A DNA stretch of 49,404 nt from Rhizobium sp. Q54 (lineage in GTDB: Bacteria > Pseudomonadota > Alphaproteobacteria > Rhizobiales > Xanthobacteraceae). The stretch spans positions 1 through 49,404 of the forward strand of contig CAMBQQ010000020.1 in NCBI GenBank assembly GCA_945870035.1, given 5' to 3'. The translations under genes were made by a program, and so were the position numbers. Shown one piece after another: positions 1 to 8,378 of the stretch (position 1 is the stretch's first letter; every line of letters starts with the position of its first letter). A model generated the notes under the pieces. That model made no database searches and was not told where the DNA came from. It worked only from the letters and a program-made list of their open reading frames with translations.

Positions 1-1
1 T

Positions 2-481
2 CGGTGGATCGCAGACTTCACCTACATCTGGACAGCGGAGGGCTGGCTCTACGTCGCGGCGGTCGTCGATCTGTTCTCGCGCCGTGTGGTCGGATGGTCG
101 ATGAGTGCGGGGATGACTGCGCAGCTCGTCACGGATGCGCTGGTGATGGCGATCTGGCGCCGTGGCAAGCCCGACGCTCTGGTGCACCACTCAGACCGCG
201 GCAGTCAGTACAGCAGCGAGCAGTTCCAGCGGCTGATGGCCGACCACGGCGTCGTCTGCTCGATGAGCCGCTCCGGGAACGTGTGGGACAATGCGGCGAT
301 GGAGAGCTTCTTCTCGTCGCTGAAGACTGAGCGCACGGCGGCCAAGACGTACAGAAGCCGAGATGAGGCGAAGGCTGATGTGTTCGACTACATCGAGCGC
401 TTCTATAATGCGAAGCGGCGGCACTCGACGATCGGTTATCTAAGCCCTATGGAGTTCGAGCGAAGGGCCGGGTTCGCTTAA
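2..481 (+). CDS. IS3-family transposase OrfB, C-terminal part
   Basis: The gene is open from the window edge to TAA at 479-481, about 159 residues. It is the rve/DDE integrase core of an IS3-family OrfB. The first catalytic Asp lies in the DFTYIWT motif, the second in HHSDRGSQYSS, and the Glu in the WDNAAMESFFSSLK motif. The tail FYNAKRRHSTIGYLSP is also typical of IS3 OrfB. A GTG at 86 is in frame but only makes a shorter reading of the same protein; it is not the true start, because the first catalytic Asp lies upstream of it. The protein would catalyse copy-out/paste-in transposition together with an OrfA product. Whether it is intact upstream cannot be seen. Confidence 0.9.
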   Translation, partial: RWIADFTYIWTAEGWLYVAAVVDLFSRRVVGWSMSAGMTAQLVTDALVMAIWRRGKPDALVHHSDRGSQYSSEQFQRLMADHGVVCSMSRSGNVWDNAAMESFFSSLKTERTAAKTYRSRDEAKADVFDYIERFYNAKRRHSTIGYLSPMEFERRAGFA

Positions 482-488
482 GTCGGTG

Positions 489-511
489 CCATCCAAACCG
501 GGTGCAGGCCA
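489..511 (+). repeat. Putative right terminal inverted repeat of the IS3 element
   Basis: This is the sequence just after the OrfB stop. Read on the minus strand it starts TGGCCTGCACCCGG, which resembles IS3-group termini. The matching left end is outside the window, so the assignment rests on position and resemblance only. Confidence 0.45.
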
Positions 512-668
512 AATGTAAACATTGATGTGACAAGTGCTTCTGCCGCGTGCCCATTTTGCAGAAGTGTTTCGATACGAAGCAAAACGTTCGCGAAACTCAG
601 TTTCACTGGATACATTTAGCTCCTCCGGTTCAGAAAAAAGACAAACCGCGAACTGCAGCAGAGCCCCC

Positions 669-2582
669 CTACCCCACACCCTTGCCCTTCAACGCGCCCT
701 CGATCTCGCCCAAGATCGCCGGGTCATCGATCGTCGCCGGCATGGTCCATTGATCGCCGTCGGCGATTTTCTTAATGGTGCCGCGTAGAATTTTTCCTGA
801 GCGAGTCTTGGGCAAACGCGCGACGGTGATGGCGAGTTTAAACGACGCCACCGGGCCGATCTTGTCGCGCACCAGCTGCACGATTTCCTTCTCGATCTCG
901 ATCGGCGCCTTGGTCACGCCCGACTTCAGCACGATGAAGCCGCACGGCACCTCGCCTTTCATGTCGTCCTTGATGCCGAGCACGGCGCATTCCGCCACGT
1001 CCGGATGCGAGGCCAGCACCTCTTCCATGCCGCCGGTCGACAACCGGTGGCCGGCGACATTGATGATGTCGTCGGTGCGGCTCATCACATAGACATAGCC
1101 GTCGTCGTCGCGGTAGCCGGCGTCCGCCGTCTTGTAGTAGCCGGGGAATTCGTCGAGATAGGCCTCGCGGAAACGCTTGTCGTCCTGCCAAAGAGTCGGA
1201 AACGCGCCCGGCGGCATTGGCAACTTGACCACCAGCGAACCGATCTTGTTGGCCGGCAGATTGTTGTTGGACTCGTCGACGACGTCGATCTCGTAGCCGG
1301 GCATCGGCACCGTCGCCGAGCCATGCTTGACCGGCAGCGCGCCAAGCCCCGCCGGATTGCCGGCGATGCACCAGCCGGTCTCGGTCTGCCACCAGTGATC
1401 GATCACCGGCACTTTCAACACCTGCTCGGCCCATGCGAGCGTCGGCGGATCGGCGCGCTCGCCGGCGAGAAACAGCGCGCGGAAACTCGACAGATCGTAT
1501 TTCTTCAGCAACGCGGCGTCGGGGTCTTCCTTGCGGATGGCGCGAAACGCGGTCGGCGCGGTGAACAGCGACACCGCTTTGTGGTCGGCGCAGACGCGCC
1601 AGAAGGCGCCGGCGTCCGGCGTGCCGACCGGCTTGCCTTCGTACAGGATCGATGTCGCGCCATGCAGCAGCGGGCCATAGACGATGTAGGAATGGCCGAC
1701 GACCCAGCCGATGTCGGAAGCGCACCACCACACCTCGCCGGGGTCGATGTTGTAGAGATTCTTCATCGACCATTTCAGCGCGACCATGTGGCCGCCATTG
1801 TCGCGCACCACGCCTTTCGGAATGCCGGTCGTGCCCGAGGTGTAGAGAATATAGAGCGGATCGGTGGCGGCGACCGGCACGCAGTCGCTCGTTTTGGCGT
1901 AATTGACGGCGTGCTCCCAGACTCGGCGCCAGTCGTGATCGCGGCCGGCGATGAGCTGCGCTTCGACCTGCGGGCGCTGCAAGATGAGACAGGCTTCCGG
2001 CTTGTGCGTCGCCATCGCAATGGCTTCATCGAGCAGCGGCTTGTAGGGAATGACGCGCGTGCCCTCGATGCCGCACGACGCCGACAGGATCAGCTTCGGC
2101 TTGCAGTCGTTGATGCGGGTGGCCAGTTCCTTGGGCGCGAAGCCGCCGAACACGACGGAGTGCACCGCGCCGATGCGGGCGCAGGCCAGCATCGCGAACA
2201 CCGCTTCCGGCACCATCGGCATATAGAGGATGACAGTGTCGCCCTTGCGGACGCCGAAGTCGCGCAGCATGGCGCCGAGGAGCTGCACCTCGGAGAGCAG
2301 GCGGCCGTAGCTGAAGGTCTGCTTCTGCCCGGTGACCGGCGAGTCGTAAATGATCGCGGCCTGCTGGCCGCGCCCGGCCAGGACCTGGCGATCGACGGCG
2401 TTGTAGCAGGTATTGCAGGTGCCGCCGGTGAACCAGCGGCCGTAAATGCCGGCGTCCTTGTCGAAGACCTTGGTCGGCTTGTCGTACCAGTCGATGGCCT
2501 CGGCCGCCTCGCCCCAGAAGCCTTCGGGGTCGCGCTGCCAGCGCGCATAGATGTCTGGATAACGGCTGGTGGTGGCGGTCAT
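669..2582 (-). CDS. prpE: Propionyl-CoA synthetase (PrpE-like, acetyl-CoA synthetase family)
   Basis: A 637-residue AMP-forming ligase that activates propionate (or acetate) to its CoA thioester in the cytoplasm. The ATP loop YTSGTTGIPKGVV, the HWWQTETG motif and the C-terminal PKTRSGKILRGT motif with the catalytic, acetylatable lysine are all present. The length and the N-terminal ACAS_N region (YARWQRDPEGFWGE) fit the ACSS3/PrpE subgroup better than Acs. The ATG at 2582 follows a GAGGGGG ribosome site. The frame stays open upstream to 3275 but there it runs antisense to the exporter gene, so that extension is not coding. It is divergent from the TauE/SafE gene. Acetate as main substrate is the alternative. 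Confidence 0.9.
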   Translation of the reverse strand: MTATTSRYPDIYARWQRDPEGFWGEAAEAIDWYDKPTKVFDKDAGIYGRWFTGGTCNTCYNAVDRQVLAGRGQQAAIIYDSPVTGQKQTFSYGRLLSEVQLLGAMLRDFGVRKGDTVILYMPMVPEAVFAMLACARIGAVHSVVFGGFAPKELATRINDCKPKLILSASCGIEGTRVIPYKPLLDEAIAMATHKPEACLILQRPQVEAQLIAGRDHDWRRVWEHAVNYAKTSDCVPVAATDPLYILYTSGTTGIPKGVVRDNGGHMVALKWSMKNLYNIDPGEVWWCASDIGWVVGHSYIVYGPLLHGATSILYEGKPVGTPDAGAFWRVCADHKAVSLFTAPTAFRAIRKEDPDAALLKKYDLSSFRALFLAGERADPPTLAWAEQVLKVPVIDHWWQTETGWCIAGNPAGLGALPVKHGSATVPMPGYEIDVVDESNNNLPANKIGSLVVKLPMPPGAFPTLWQDDKRFREAYLDEFPGYYKTADAGYRDDDGYVYVMSRTDDIINVAGHRLSTGGMEEVLASHPDVAECAVLGIKDDMKGEVPCGFIVLKSGVTKAPIEIEKEIVQLVRDKIGPVASFKLAITVARLPKTRSGKILRGTIKKIADGDQWTMPATIDDPAILGEIEGALKGKGVG

Positions 2583-2681
2583 CGGCTTCCCCCTCAAGGC
2601 TTCTTTGCAGGCGATTGTGTCCCGGCGGGCATGCACAAACAAGGCTGGCGGACCTCCGTATGTTTGCGTAGGAAGCCTGCC

Positions 2682-3446
2682 GTGACCATCATCACCGACC
2701 CCCTGTTCTATGCCCTGGCCATTCCGGCGGTGATCGCGCTCGGCCTGTCGAAAGGCGGCTTTGCCGGGGTCGGGCAAATGGCGACGCCGATGCTGGCGCT
2801 GGTGATGCCGCCACTGGAAGCCGCCGCCATCATGCTGCCGATCATGATCGTGCAGGACGCCAACGCGGTCTGGGTCTACCGCAAGGACTGGAACAGGCGC
2901 GTCGTCGCCATCGTCATTCCCGGCGCACTGATCGGCATCGGCATCGCCTGGCTGCTCGCCGCCTATATCTCGGAAGCGGCGGTGCGCATTTTCATCGGCG
3001 TCACCACCATGCTGTTCGTCGCCTACAGCTTCATCGGCATGCTGCGCATCCCGCGCGAGCCGAAGCACCCCGGCGTCGCCGCCGGCGTGTTCTGGGGCGC
3101 GCTCGCCGGCTTCACCTCGACCATTTGCCAGGCCGGCGGCCCGCCCTATCAGATGTATGTGCTCGGCCTCAAAATGCCGAAGATGACCTATGTCGGCACC
3201 AACGCCATCGTCTTCGCGCTGATCAACTGGCTCAAGGTCGTGCCCTATTTCGCGCTCGGCCAGTTCACCACGCAAGGCGCCGGCACCTCGCTGGCGCTAT
3301 TGCCGCTGGCGATCGCCGCCAACCTGTTCGGTTTCTGGCTGGTGCGGGTGACGCCGCAGGAGATTTTCTACCGCATCACTTTGGTCGTGATGCTGCTGAT
3401 TTCCATCGAACTGACCCGCGAGGGGGTGGTCGGGCTGTTGCAGTAG
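2682..3446 (+). CDS. TauE/SafE family membrane exporter
   Basis: A 254-residue, strongly hydrophobic protein with about seven to eight membrane segments, in the TauE/SafE family (DUF81). The family moves sulfite, sulfoacetate or other small anions out of the cell; the substrate here is unknown. Visible family features are LGLSKGGFAGVGQMATP near the N-terminus and QAGGPPYQMYVLGLKMPK at the start of the second half, the two pseudo-repeat signatures. The GTG at 2682 follows AGGAAG; an ATG at 2631 would add 17 polar residues and is less likely. It lies between two acyl-CoA synthetases and probably shares a promoter region with the divergent prpE. Confidence 0.82.
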   Translation: MTIITDPLFYALAIPAVIALGLSKGGFAGVGQMATPMLALVMPPLEAAAIMLPIMIVQDANAVWVYRKDWNRRVVAIVIPGALIGIGIAWLLAAYISEAAVRIFIGVTTMLFVAYSFIGMLRIPREPKHPGVAAGVFWGALAGFTSTICQAGGPPYQMYVLGLKMPKMTYVGTNAIVFALINWLKVVPYFALGQFTTQGAGTSLALLPLAIAANLFGFWLVRVTPQEIFYRITLVVMLLISIELTREGVVGLLQ

Positions 3447-3526
3447 TTGCTGCCATCTCGCTCAGGCGGGCGATGACAAAACAATGGTTGATCGCTAACG
3501 TCTCCGCCAAGAGGGGAAACAGCACA

Positions 3527-5155
3527 ATGGCGAAAACGCCCTATGACACCGATCTCGACCGCAACCCGGCCAATTACCAGCCGCTGACGCCGCTCGGCTT
3601 TCTCGAGCGCGCGGCCACTGTGTTCCCGGACCATACCGCGATCATCCATGGCGCATTGCGGCGGGGCTACGCGGAGTTTTATGCGCGCACGCGCAGGCTG
3701 GCCTCGGCCTTGGCCAAGGCCGGCATCAAGCGCGACGACACGGTGACGGCAATGCTGGCCAATACGCCGGCGATGCTGGAATGCCATTACGGCGTGCCAA
3801 TGACGCAAGGCGTTCTCAACACGTTGAACACGCGGCTCGACGCCGCGATCCTCGCCTTCACGCTCGACCATGCCGACGCGAAAGTGGTGATCATCGACCG
3901 CGAATTTTCCAAGGTGATGAAGGAGGCCTTGGCGCTGGCGAAAGTAAAGCCGCTGGTGATCGACTATGACGATCCGGAATATACCGGGCCCGGCGAACGG
4001 CTCGGCACCATCGAATACGAGGACTTCGTCGCCTCCGGCGATCCGGACTTCATATGGGCGATGCCGAACGACGAATGGGACGCGATCTGTCTCAATTATA
4101 CCAGCGGCACCACCGGCGATCCGAAAGGCGTGGTCTATCATCACCGCGGCGCGCACCTTTTGGCGATGGGCAATGTCATCACCTGCCACATGCCGCAGCA
4201 TCCGGTCTATCTGTGGACGTTGCCGATGTTCCACTGCAACGGCTGGTGCTTTCCGTGGACGGTGTCGATCGTCGCCGGCACGCATGTGTGCTTGCGCGCG
4301 GTGCGCGCGGCGGCGATGTATGACGCGATCGCCACCCATAAAGTGACGCATATGTGCGGCGCGCCGATCGTGATGTCGGTTCTGCTCAACGCCACCGAGA
4401 CCGAGAAGAAGCCGCTGCCGCATGTCGTCAATTTCGCCACCGCCGCGGCGCCGCCGCCGGAGGCGGTGCTGGCGGCGATGAAGAGCGCCGGTTTCAATGT
4501 CACCCATGTCTATGGCCTGACCGAGTGCTACGGCCCGGCCGTGGTCAATGAATGGCACACCGATTGGGACGCGCTCGGCGGCCCGGAGCAGGCGCAAAAG
4601 AAGGCGCGCCAGGGCGTGCGCTATCCGGTCCTCGAAGGCCTCGATGTGCGCGACCCGGACACGCTTGAGCCCATCGCGCGCGACGGCAAGAGCATGGGCG
4701 AAGTGATGATGCGCGGCAACGTGGTGATGAAAGGCTATCTCAAGAACAAGGCCTCGACCGACAAGGCCTTCGAAGGCGGCTGGTTTCACACCGGCGACCT
4801 CGGCGTTATCTATCCGGACGGCTATGTCCAGCTCAAAGACCGCTCCAAGGACATCATCATATCCGGCGGCGAGAATATTTCATCCATCGAAGTGGAAGAT
4901 GCGCTGTACAAGCATCCCGCCATCGCCGCCGCTGCCGTGGTCGCCAAGTACGACGATAAATGGGGCGAGACGCCCTGCGCCTTCATCGAGCTGAAGCCTG
5001 GCGCGACAGCGACCGCCGAGGAGCTGACCCAGTGGTGCAAGGCTAATCTCGCCGGCTACAAGGTGCCGCGGTTCTTTGTGTTCGCGGAGATACCGAAGAC
5101 GAGCACCGGGAAGATACAGAAGTTCAAGTTGAGGGAGATGACGAAGGAGGTGTGA
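3527..5155 (+). CDS. Acyl-CoA synthetase, DmdB-like (3-methylmercaptopropionyl-CoA ligase type)
   Basis: A 542-residue AMP-dependent ligase. Motif order is as in the ANL superfamily: YTSGTTGDPKGVVYHH (ATP loop), HVYGLTECYGP, GWFHTGDLG, DRSKDIIISGGENIS (hinge) and the C-terminal PKTSTGKIQK lysine motif. Length and sequence resemble the medium-chain/DmdB group, which activates fatty acids or 3-methylmercaptopropionate; the actual acyl substrate cannot be read from the sequence. The ATG at 3527 is preceded by GAGGGGA. The reading frame is open back to 3125 but overlaps the exporter in another frame, so the longer start is rejected. A tight hairpin overlaps the stop codon. Confidence 0.87.
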   Translation: MAKTPYDTDLDRNPANYQPLTPLGFLERAATVFPDHTAIIHGALRRGYAEFYARTRRLASALAKAGIKRDDTVTAMLANTPAMLECHYGVPMTQGVLNTLNTRLDAAILAFTLDHADAKVVIIDREFSKVMKEALALAKVKPLVIDYDDPEYTGPGERLGTIEYEDFVASGDPDFIWAMPNDEWDAICLNYTSGTTGDPKGVVYHHRGAHLLAMGNVITCHMPQHPVYLWTLPMFHCNGWCFPWTVSIVAGTHVCLRAVRAAAMYDAIATHKVTHMCGAPIVMSVLLNATETEKKPLPHVVNFATAAAPPPEAVLAAMKSAGFNVTHVYGLTECYGPAVVNEWHTDWDALGGPEQAQKKARQGVRYPVLEGLDVRDPDTLEPIARDGKSMGEVMMRGNVVMKGYLKNKASTDKAFEGGWFHTGDLGVIYPDGYVQLKDRSKDIIISGGENISSIEVEDALYKHPAIAAAAVVAKYDDKWGETPCAFIELKPGATATAEELTQWCKANLAGYKVPRFFVFAEIPKTSTGKIQKFKLREMTKEV

Positions 5156-5164
5156 CCTCCTTCG
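5142..5164 (+). terminator. Hairpin overlapping the stop of the acyl-CoA synthetase
   Basis: CGAAGGAGGT at 5142-5151 and ACCTCCTTCG at 5155-5164 are perfect inverted arms around a 3-base loop that falls on the end of the TGA stop codon. The following bases (TTCTGTTT) are T-rich. It fits a compact rho-independent terminator placed between two convergent genes. Confidence 0.6.
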
Positions 5165-5185
5165 TTCTGTTTCCGCCGCGGCGCG

Positions 5186-8122
5186 TCAGCGCCCGTTCAT
5201 CGCACCGAAGTGGTAGTTCGCGCCCAAAGTGAACAGATGCATACGGGTCGTTACATCGTTCGGCGTTGCCGCCGCCGCCACCGCCGGCAAGGCAAAATTG
5301 ATCGAACGCGAACCGAAGTCGACGTATTTGTAGTCGAGGCTGACCGACCACCGCGGCGCCAGCGCATGTTCGATGCCGCCGCCGACGGTCCAGCCCCAAT
5401 CGGTGAACGTCTGCGTGTCGGTGCCGCCGCCGGCCGCATTGGAGTTGACCGCATAGTTGATGCGCGCGGCAGCCGCGCCGGCGCTCGCATAGACCAGGCT
5501 GCGGTTGAACGCGTATCCGGCACGGCCCGTCGCAGTCACGACAGGCATCGTCGTGCTTTCGCACTGGAAGCCGCCGGTGGTCGGCGGCAGGCCGCCGAAA
5601 CAGGTATCAGCCCCTTCGATCCGCGCGAAGGCGCCGGCGACTTCCGCGCCGAGAACGATTTTGCCGAACTGCTTGTTGAAGCCCGCCTGGATGCCGCCTA
5701 ACGCGCCGCCGGTTTTGACATCGTCGCCGGTGACAGGCGTCGGGAACGGATCGCTCCACGAGGCCATGCCGGCACCCGCGCCGAGCCGGCCGCCGGCATA
5801 GAAGCCGGTCCAGTCGACGGCGCTGTCGCGCGCGTCGTCGGCCGAGGCGCGCAGGTTCTGGCCGCCGATCTTGTAGGACGCTTGCACAAAGGCGCCGTAA
5901 CGGTCCGACGTGAACTTGACCAATTGCGACGTCCCGGCCGGCGGAAACACCGCCGAGCCATCCAGCGTCGAGTAATACCAGTACCGCCCGCCGACACCGA
6001 CGCTGAAACGCTCGGTAACGGCGTACGACACCAGCGCTTCGACTTGCGCGCCCCAGGCCCGGCCGGTTTCCGGTCCCGGATTGATATCGGCGCGCGCCCA
6101 ATGATTATCGACGCCGGCACGGTCGACGTAAGGCAGATAGGCGGCATCAACCTCGACGGTCCAGCGCGGCGTGACGTTCATGCGCGCATTGAGGCCGACC
6201 GCGACACCGCGATAGGTTTCGGTCTCGGTCAAAGCGAGATTGTCGCCCGGGATAGCGCCCCCGGGCGCGCACACCGTGCCCGGCCCCGCCTGGTCGCATC
6301 CGAAGCCGCGCGCACGCTGGTAAAAGTAGCGATAGCCGAGATAAGGCCCAAGCTTGCCGGCCTCGCCCTCGAAAATATTGTAGCCGATATCCAGGCTGCC
6401 ATAGCGCATGCTGCTGTCGCGGATCGAATGCACCGTGCTCGAATAAGGCGTGATGGCGGGGAGAAAGTCTTCATCGTAGAGCGTGCCGCCGGTGATCGAA
6501 CCGATGCCAAAGTTTCCTTTCAGGAAAACACGGCTGCTGTCGTGATCGAGCCGGAAGAAGGTCTCGCCGGAATGGGCCAGCAGGCCGCCATAGATGAGAC
6601 GCGAGTTGACCGTTTCCTGATTGTTGTCGGCGTACAGATCCTGCTGCGACTTGCCATTGCTGTTCCAGTAGCGAAGACCGACTTCCAGGGTCCATCCCGA
6701 CGACATCAGCGGTGTGTTGACGAACATCGCCGACGATGCGGCTGCGCGCGCCGCGTCGGAATCGCGGCCGAACGTGTAGTTCAGGCCGACCTTGAACAGG
6801 TGAGCATTCTGCGCCACCGCGACGGTCGAACCATCGCTCAACGCCACGGTCTCCTCGCCGAAATCGATGAAATTGTATTCGACCTTGCCCGACCACGACG
6901 GCGTGAAGGCGTATTCGACGCCGGAGCCGACCACAAAGCCGATACGGTTCGAAGCCCCGTTGAGATGGGCCCCGCCGGAGGTGTCATAGAGTTCGTGCTT
7001 TTCGTGCGCCCAGGCGCCGCCGGCCAGCCCGTACAAAAGGAAATTGCCGTAAGTCCGGCCGAGGCGGCCGGTCGCGGTGACGAGATTGGACAGGCTGCTG
7101 CGGCACACCAGGCTGGTGGTGCCAGCGCCGGTTGCACATTTCGCGTAGCCGTCGAGGTTCGTCCAGCTTGCCGCGAGCTCGGCGCCGGCGACCCAGCCGC
7201 CGAACTGGTAGTTAAGTCCGACCTGCGCACCGAGCAGCGAGCCATCCGCCGTTCCCGAACCGGGGAAGGTCAACGTGGACACCGCCGCGACCGGGCCGGT
7301 CGCCGCATTCCAGTCCGAGGTCCCGAACGCACCGCCACCATGGACGCCGATATAGAACCCGCTCCAATTCCAGACCGAGCCGCCCGCGTCAGCCGACAAC
7401 AACGAGCGCTCGAACGGCGTGTTGACGCCAAGCTTGACGTTCAGACCGACCTTGACGAGATGGATGTGCTGCTCGAAGGCGACAGCAAGCCGGGCGCCTT
7501 CATTGCCCGACAGCGGAATGCCGCCATTGGCGAACGAAACATAATTGTATTCGGCCTTGGCGGAGAGCGACGGCGTCAAAGCGTATTCAAGTCCGGCGCC
7601 GACCGTCCAGCCCCACAGCCATTTTGTGCCGTTGAGGGTTTCGGTCTGCCCGGCGCCGGGCGTTGGCGTCAACGTGAAATACTCTTTTGCCCAGGCGCCG
7701 CCGGCTTTGCCGAAAAACAAGAACTTGTCATAGGCATAGCCGGCGCGCGCCGTCACAGTGCCGAGAGCATCGATACGGGCATTGCAGAGATAAATGCCGA
7801 GCGTACACCGCGCCGGACCGGCAATGTCGGCCAGGCCGGCATCCGCTTCAAGGCCCAGCACCGTCGTCGCGTTGAGTTGACGATTGTAGCCGAACTGGAA
7901 GCCGCTGATCAGGCCGCCGGATGTGAAGGCGCCGGCGAACGGCTCGACGCCGCTGTCGGAGCCTTTCCACTGGTTGTCCGAGCCAGCATTGCCGCTATGG
8001 GTGCCGACATAAAAGCCCGTCCAGTTATGGGACGATTGCGCCAAAGCGCCGGTCGATGACAAAAACACGCCACAGCAAAGCCCGGCCGACATTGCGCCGG
8101 CAACCCAACGTCCTGCAAACAC
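5186..8122 (-). CDS. Giant multi-barrel outer-membrane protein with an omptin-like domain
   Basis: About 978 residues from a GTG at 8122, which has a GGGGG ribosome site; a TTG at 8134 adds four residues. A signal peptide ends at GALA|Q (residue 28). Four beta-barrel units follow. Three are Omp25/RopB-like, at about 33-233, 251-453 and 769-978, each opening with an NWTGFY or NWSGFY motif and closing with an LVKVGLN, LFKVGLNYTFG or LFTLGANYHFG strand. The third unit, about 476-753, differs: it opens WTLEVGLRYW, carries YDEDF (Asp 550 and 552) and VDNHW (Asp 672, His 674), and matches the DxD and DxH catalytic pairs and spacing of OmpT-type proteases. Omp25-like family members are usually single barrels of about 200 residues. 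Export and outer-membrane insertion are inferred; protease activity is a hypothesis. Confidence 0.8.
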   Translation of the reverse strand: MFAGRWVAGAMSAGLCCGVFLSSTGALAQSSHNWTGFYVGTHSGNAGSDNQWKGSDSGVEPFAGAFTSGGLISGFQFGYNRQLNATTVLGLEADAGLADIAGPARCTLGIYLCNARIDALGTVTARAGYAYDKFLFFGKAGGAWAKEYFTLTPTPGAGQTETLNGTKWLWGWTVGAGLEYALTPSLSAKAEYNYVSFANGGIPLSGNEGARLAVAFEQHIHLVKVGLNVKLGVNTPFERSLLSADAGGSVWNWSGFYIGVHGGGAFGTSDWNAATGPVAAVSTLTFPGSGTADGSLLGAQVGLNYQFGGWVAGAELAASWTNLDGYAKCATGAGTTSLVCRSSLSNLVTATGRLGRTYGNFLLYGLAGGAWAHEKHELYDTSGGAHLNGASNRIGFVVGSGVEYAFTPSWSGKVEYNFIDFGEETVALSDGSTVAVAQNAHLFKVGLNYTFGRDSDAARAAASSAMFVNTPLMSSGWTLEVGLRYWNSNGKSQQDLYADNNQETVNSRLIYGGLLAHSGETFFRLDHDSSRVFLKGNFGIGSITGGTLYDEDFLPAITPYSSTVHSIRDSSMRYGSLDIGYNIFEGEAGKLGPYLGYRYFYQRARGFGCDQAGPGTVCAPGGAIPGDNLALTETETYRGVAVGLNARMNVTPRWTVEVDAAYLPYVDRAGVDNHWARADINPGPETGRAWGAQVEALVSYAVTERFSVGVGGRYWYYSTLDGSAVFPPAGTSQLVKFTSDRYGAFVQASYKIGGQNLRASADDARDSAVDWTGFYAGGRLGAGAGMASWSDPFPTPVTGDDVKTGGALGGIQAGFNKQFGKIVLGAEVAGAFARIEGADTCFGGLPPTTGGFQCESTTMPVVTATGRAGYAFNRSLVYASAGAAAARINYAVNSNAAGGGTDTQTFTDWGWTVGGGIEHALAPRWSVSLDYKYVDFGSRSINFALPAVAAAATPNDVTTRMHLFTLGANYHFGAMNGR

Positions 8123-8378
8123 GCCAGCCCCCAACAGAAATTACGCGAGGGCCATTCCCATTCCGCGCCTTGATCCGATCCCTATTTCAGAAACGCCCGA
8201 TCAAGGCAATTGCCGGCGTGCAACAGGTGTTGGATTTCGGCGCGCAACCTCAGATTAAAAAGCTGATGGCTCAGAGCCTGGTCGCCGCCAGGCGCCAGAC
8301 CGGCGGGACGCATCGAGGCCGGTTCGCGGCGCGGCGATTTCTGTTAGGCTCCGTCAACTCCGCCAGGAATTGCCCCGC

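Larger units (their letters stand above)
1..511 (+). mobile_element. 3' part of an IS3-family insertion sequence
   Basis: The window opens inside an IS3-family element. What remains is the catalytic C-terminal half of the transposase and the putative right end. The short stretch after the transposase stop ends in a likely terminal inverted repeat at about 489-511, whose reverse complement begins TGGCCTGCACCC, as expected for an IS3-type end starting with TG. The left half and OrfA lie outside the window, so the end and any target duplication cannot be confirmed here. Confidence 0.75.

Noticed and set aside
2583..3275. Upstream extension of the prpE frame to 3275 on the minus strand
   Set aside because: It runs antisense to the membrane exporter, has no family similarity, and a proper ATG with ribosome site is at 2582.
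5882..8059. Long plus-strand open frame opposite the multi-barrel gene
   Set aside because: Arg/Ala-rich antisense shadow typical of GC-rich DNA; the minus strand carries signal peptide, barrel motifs and stop in the right place.
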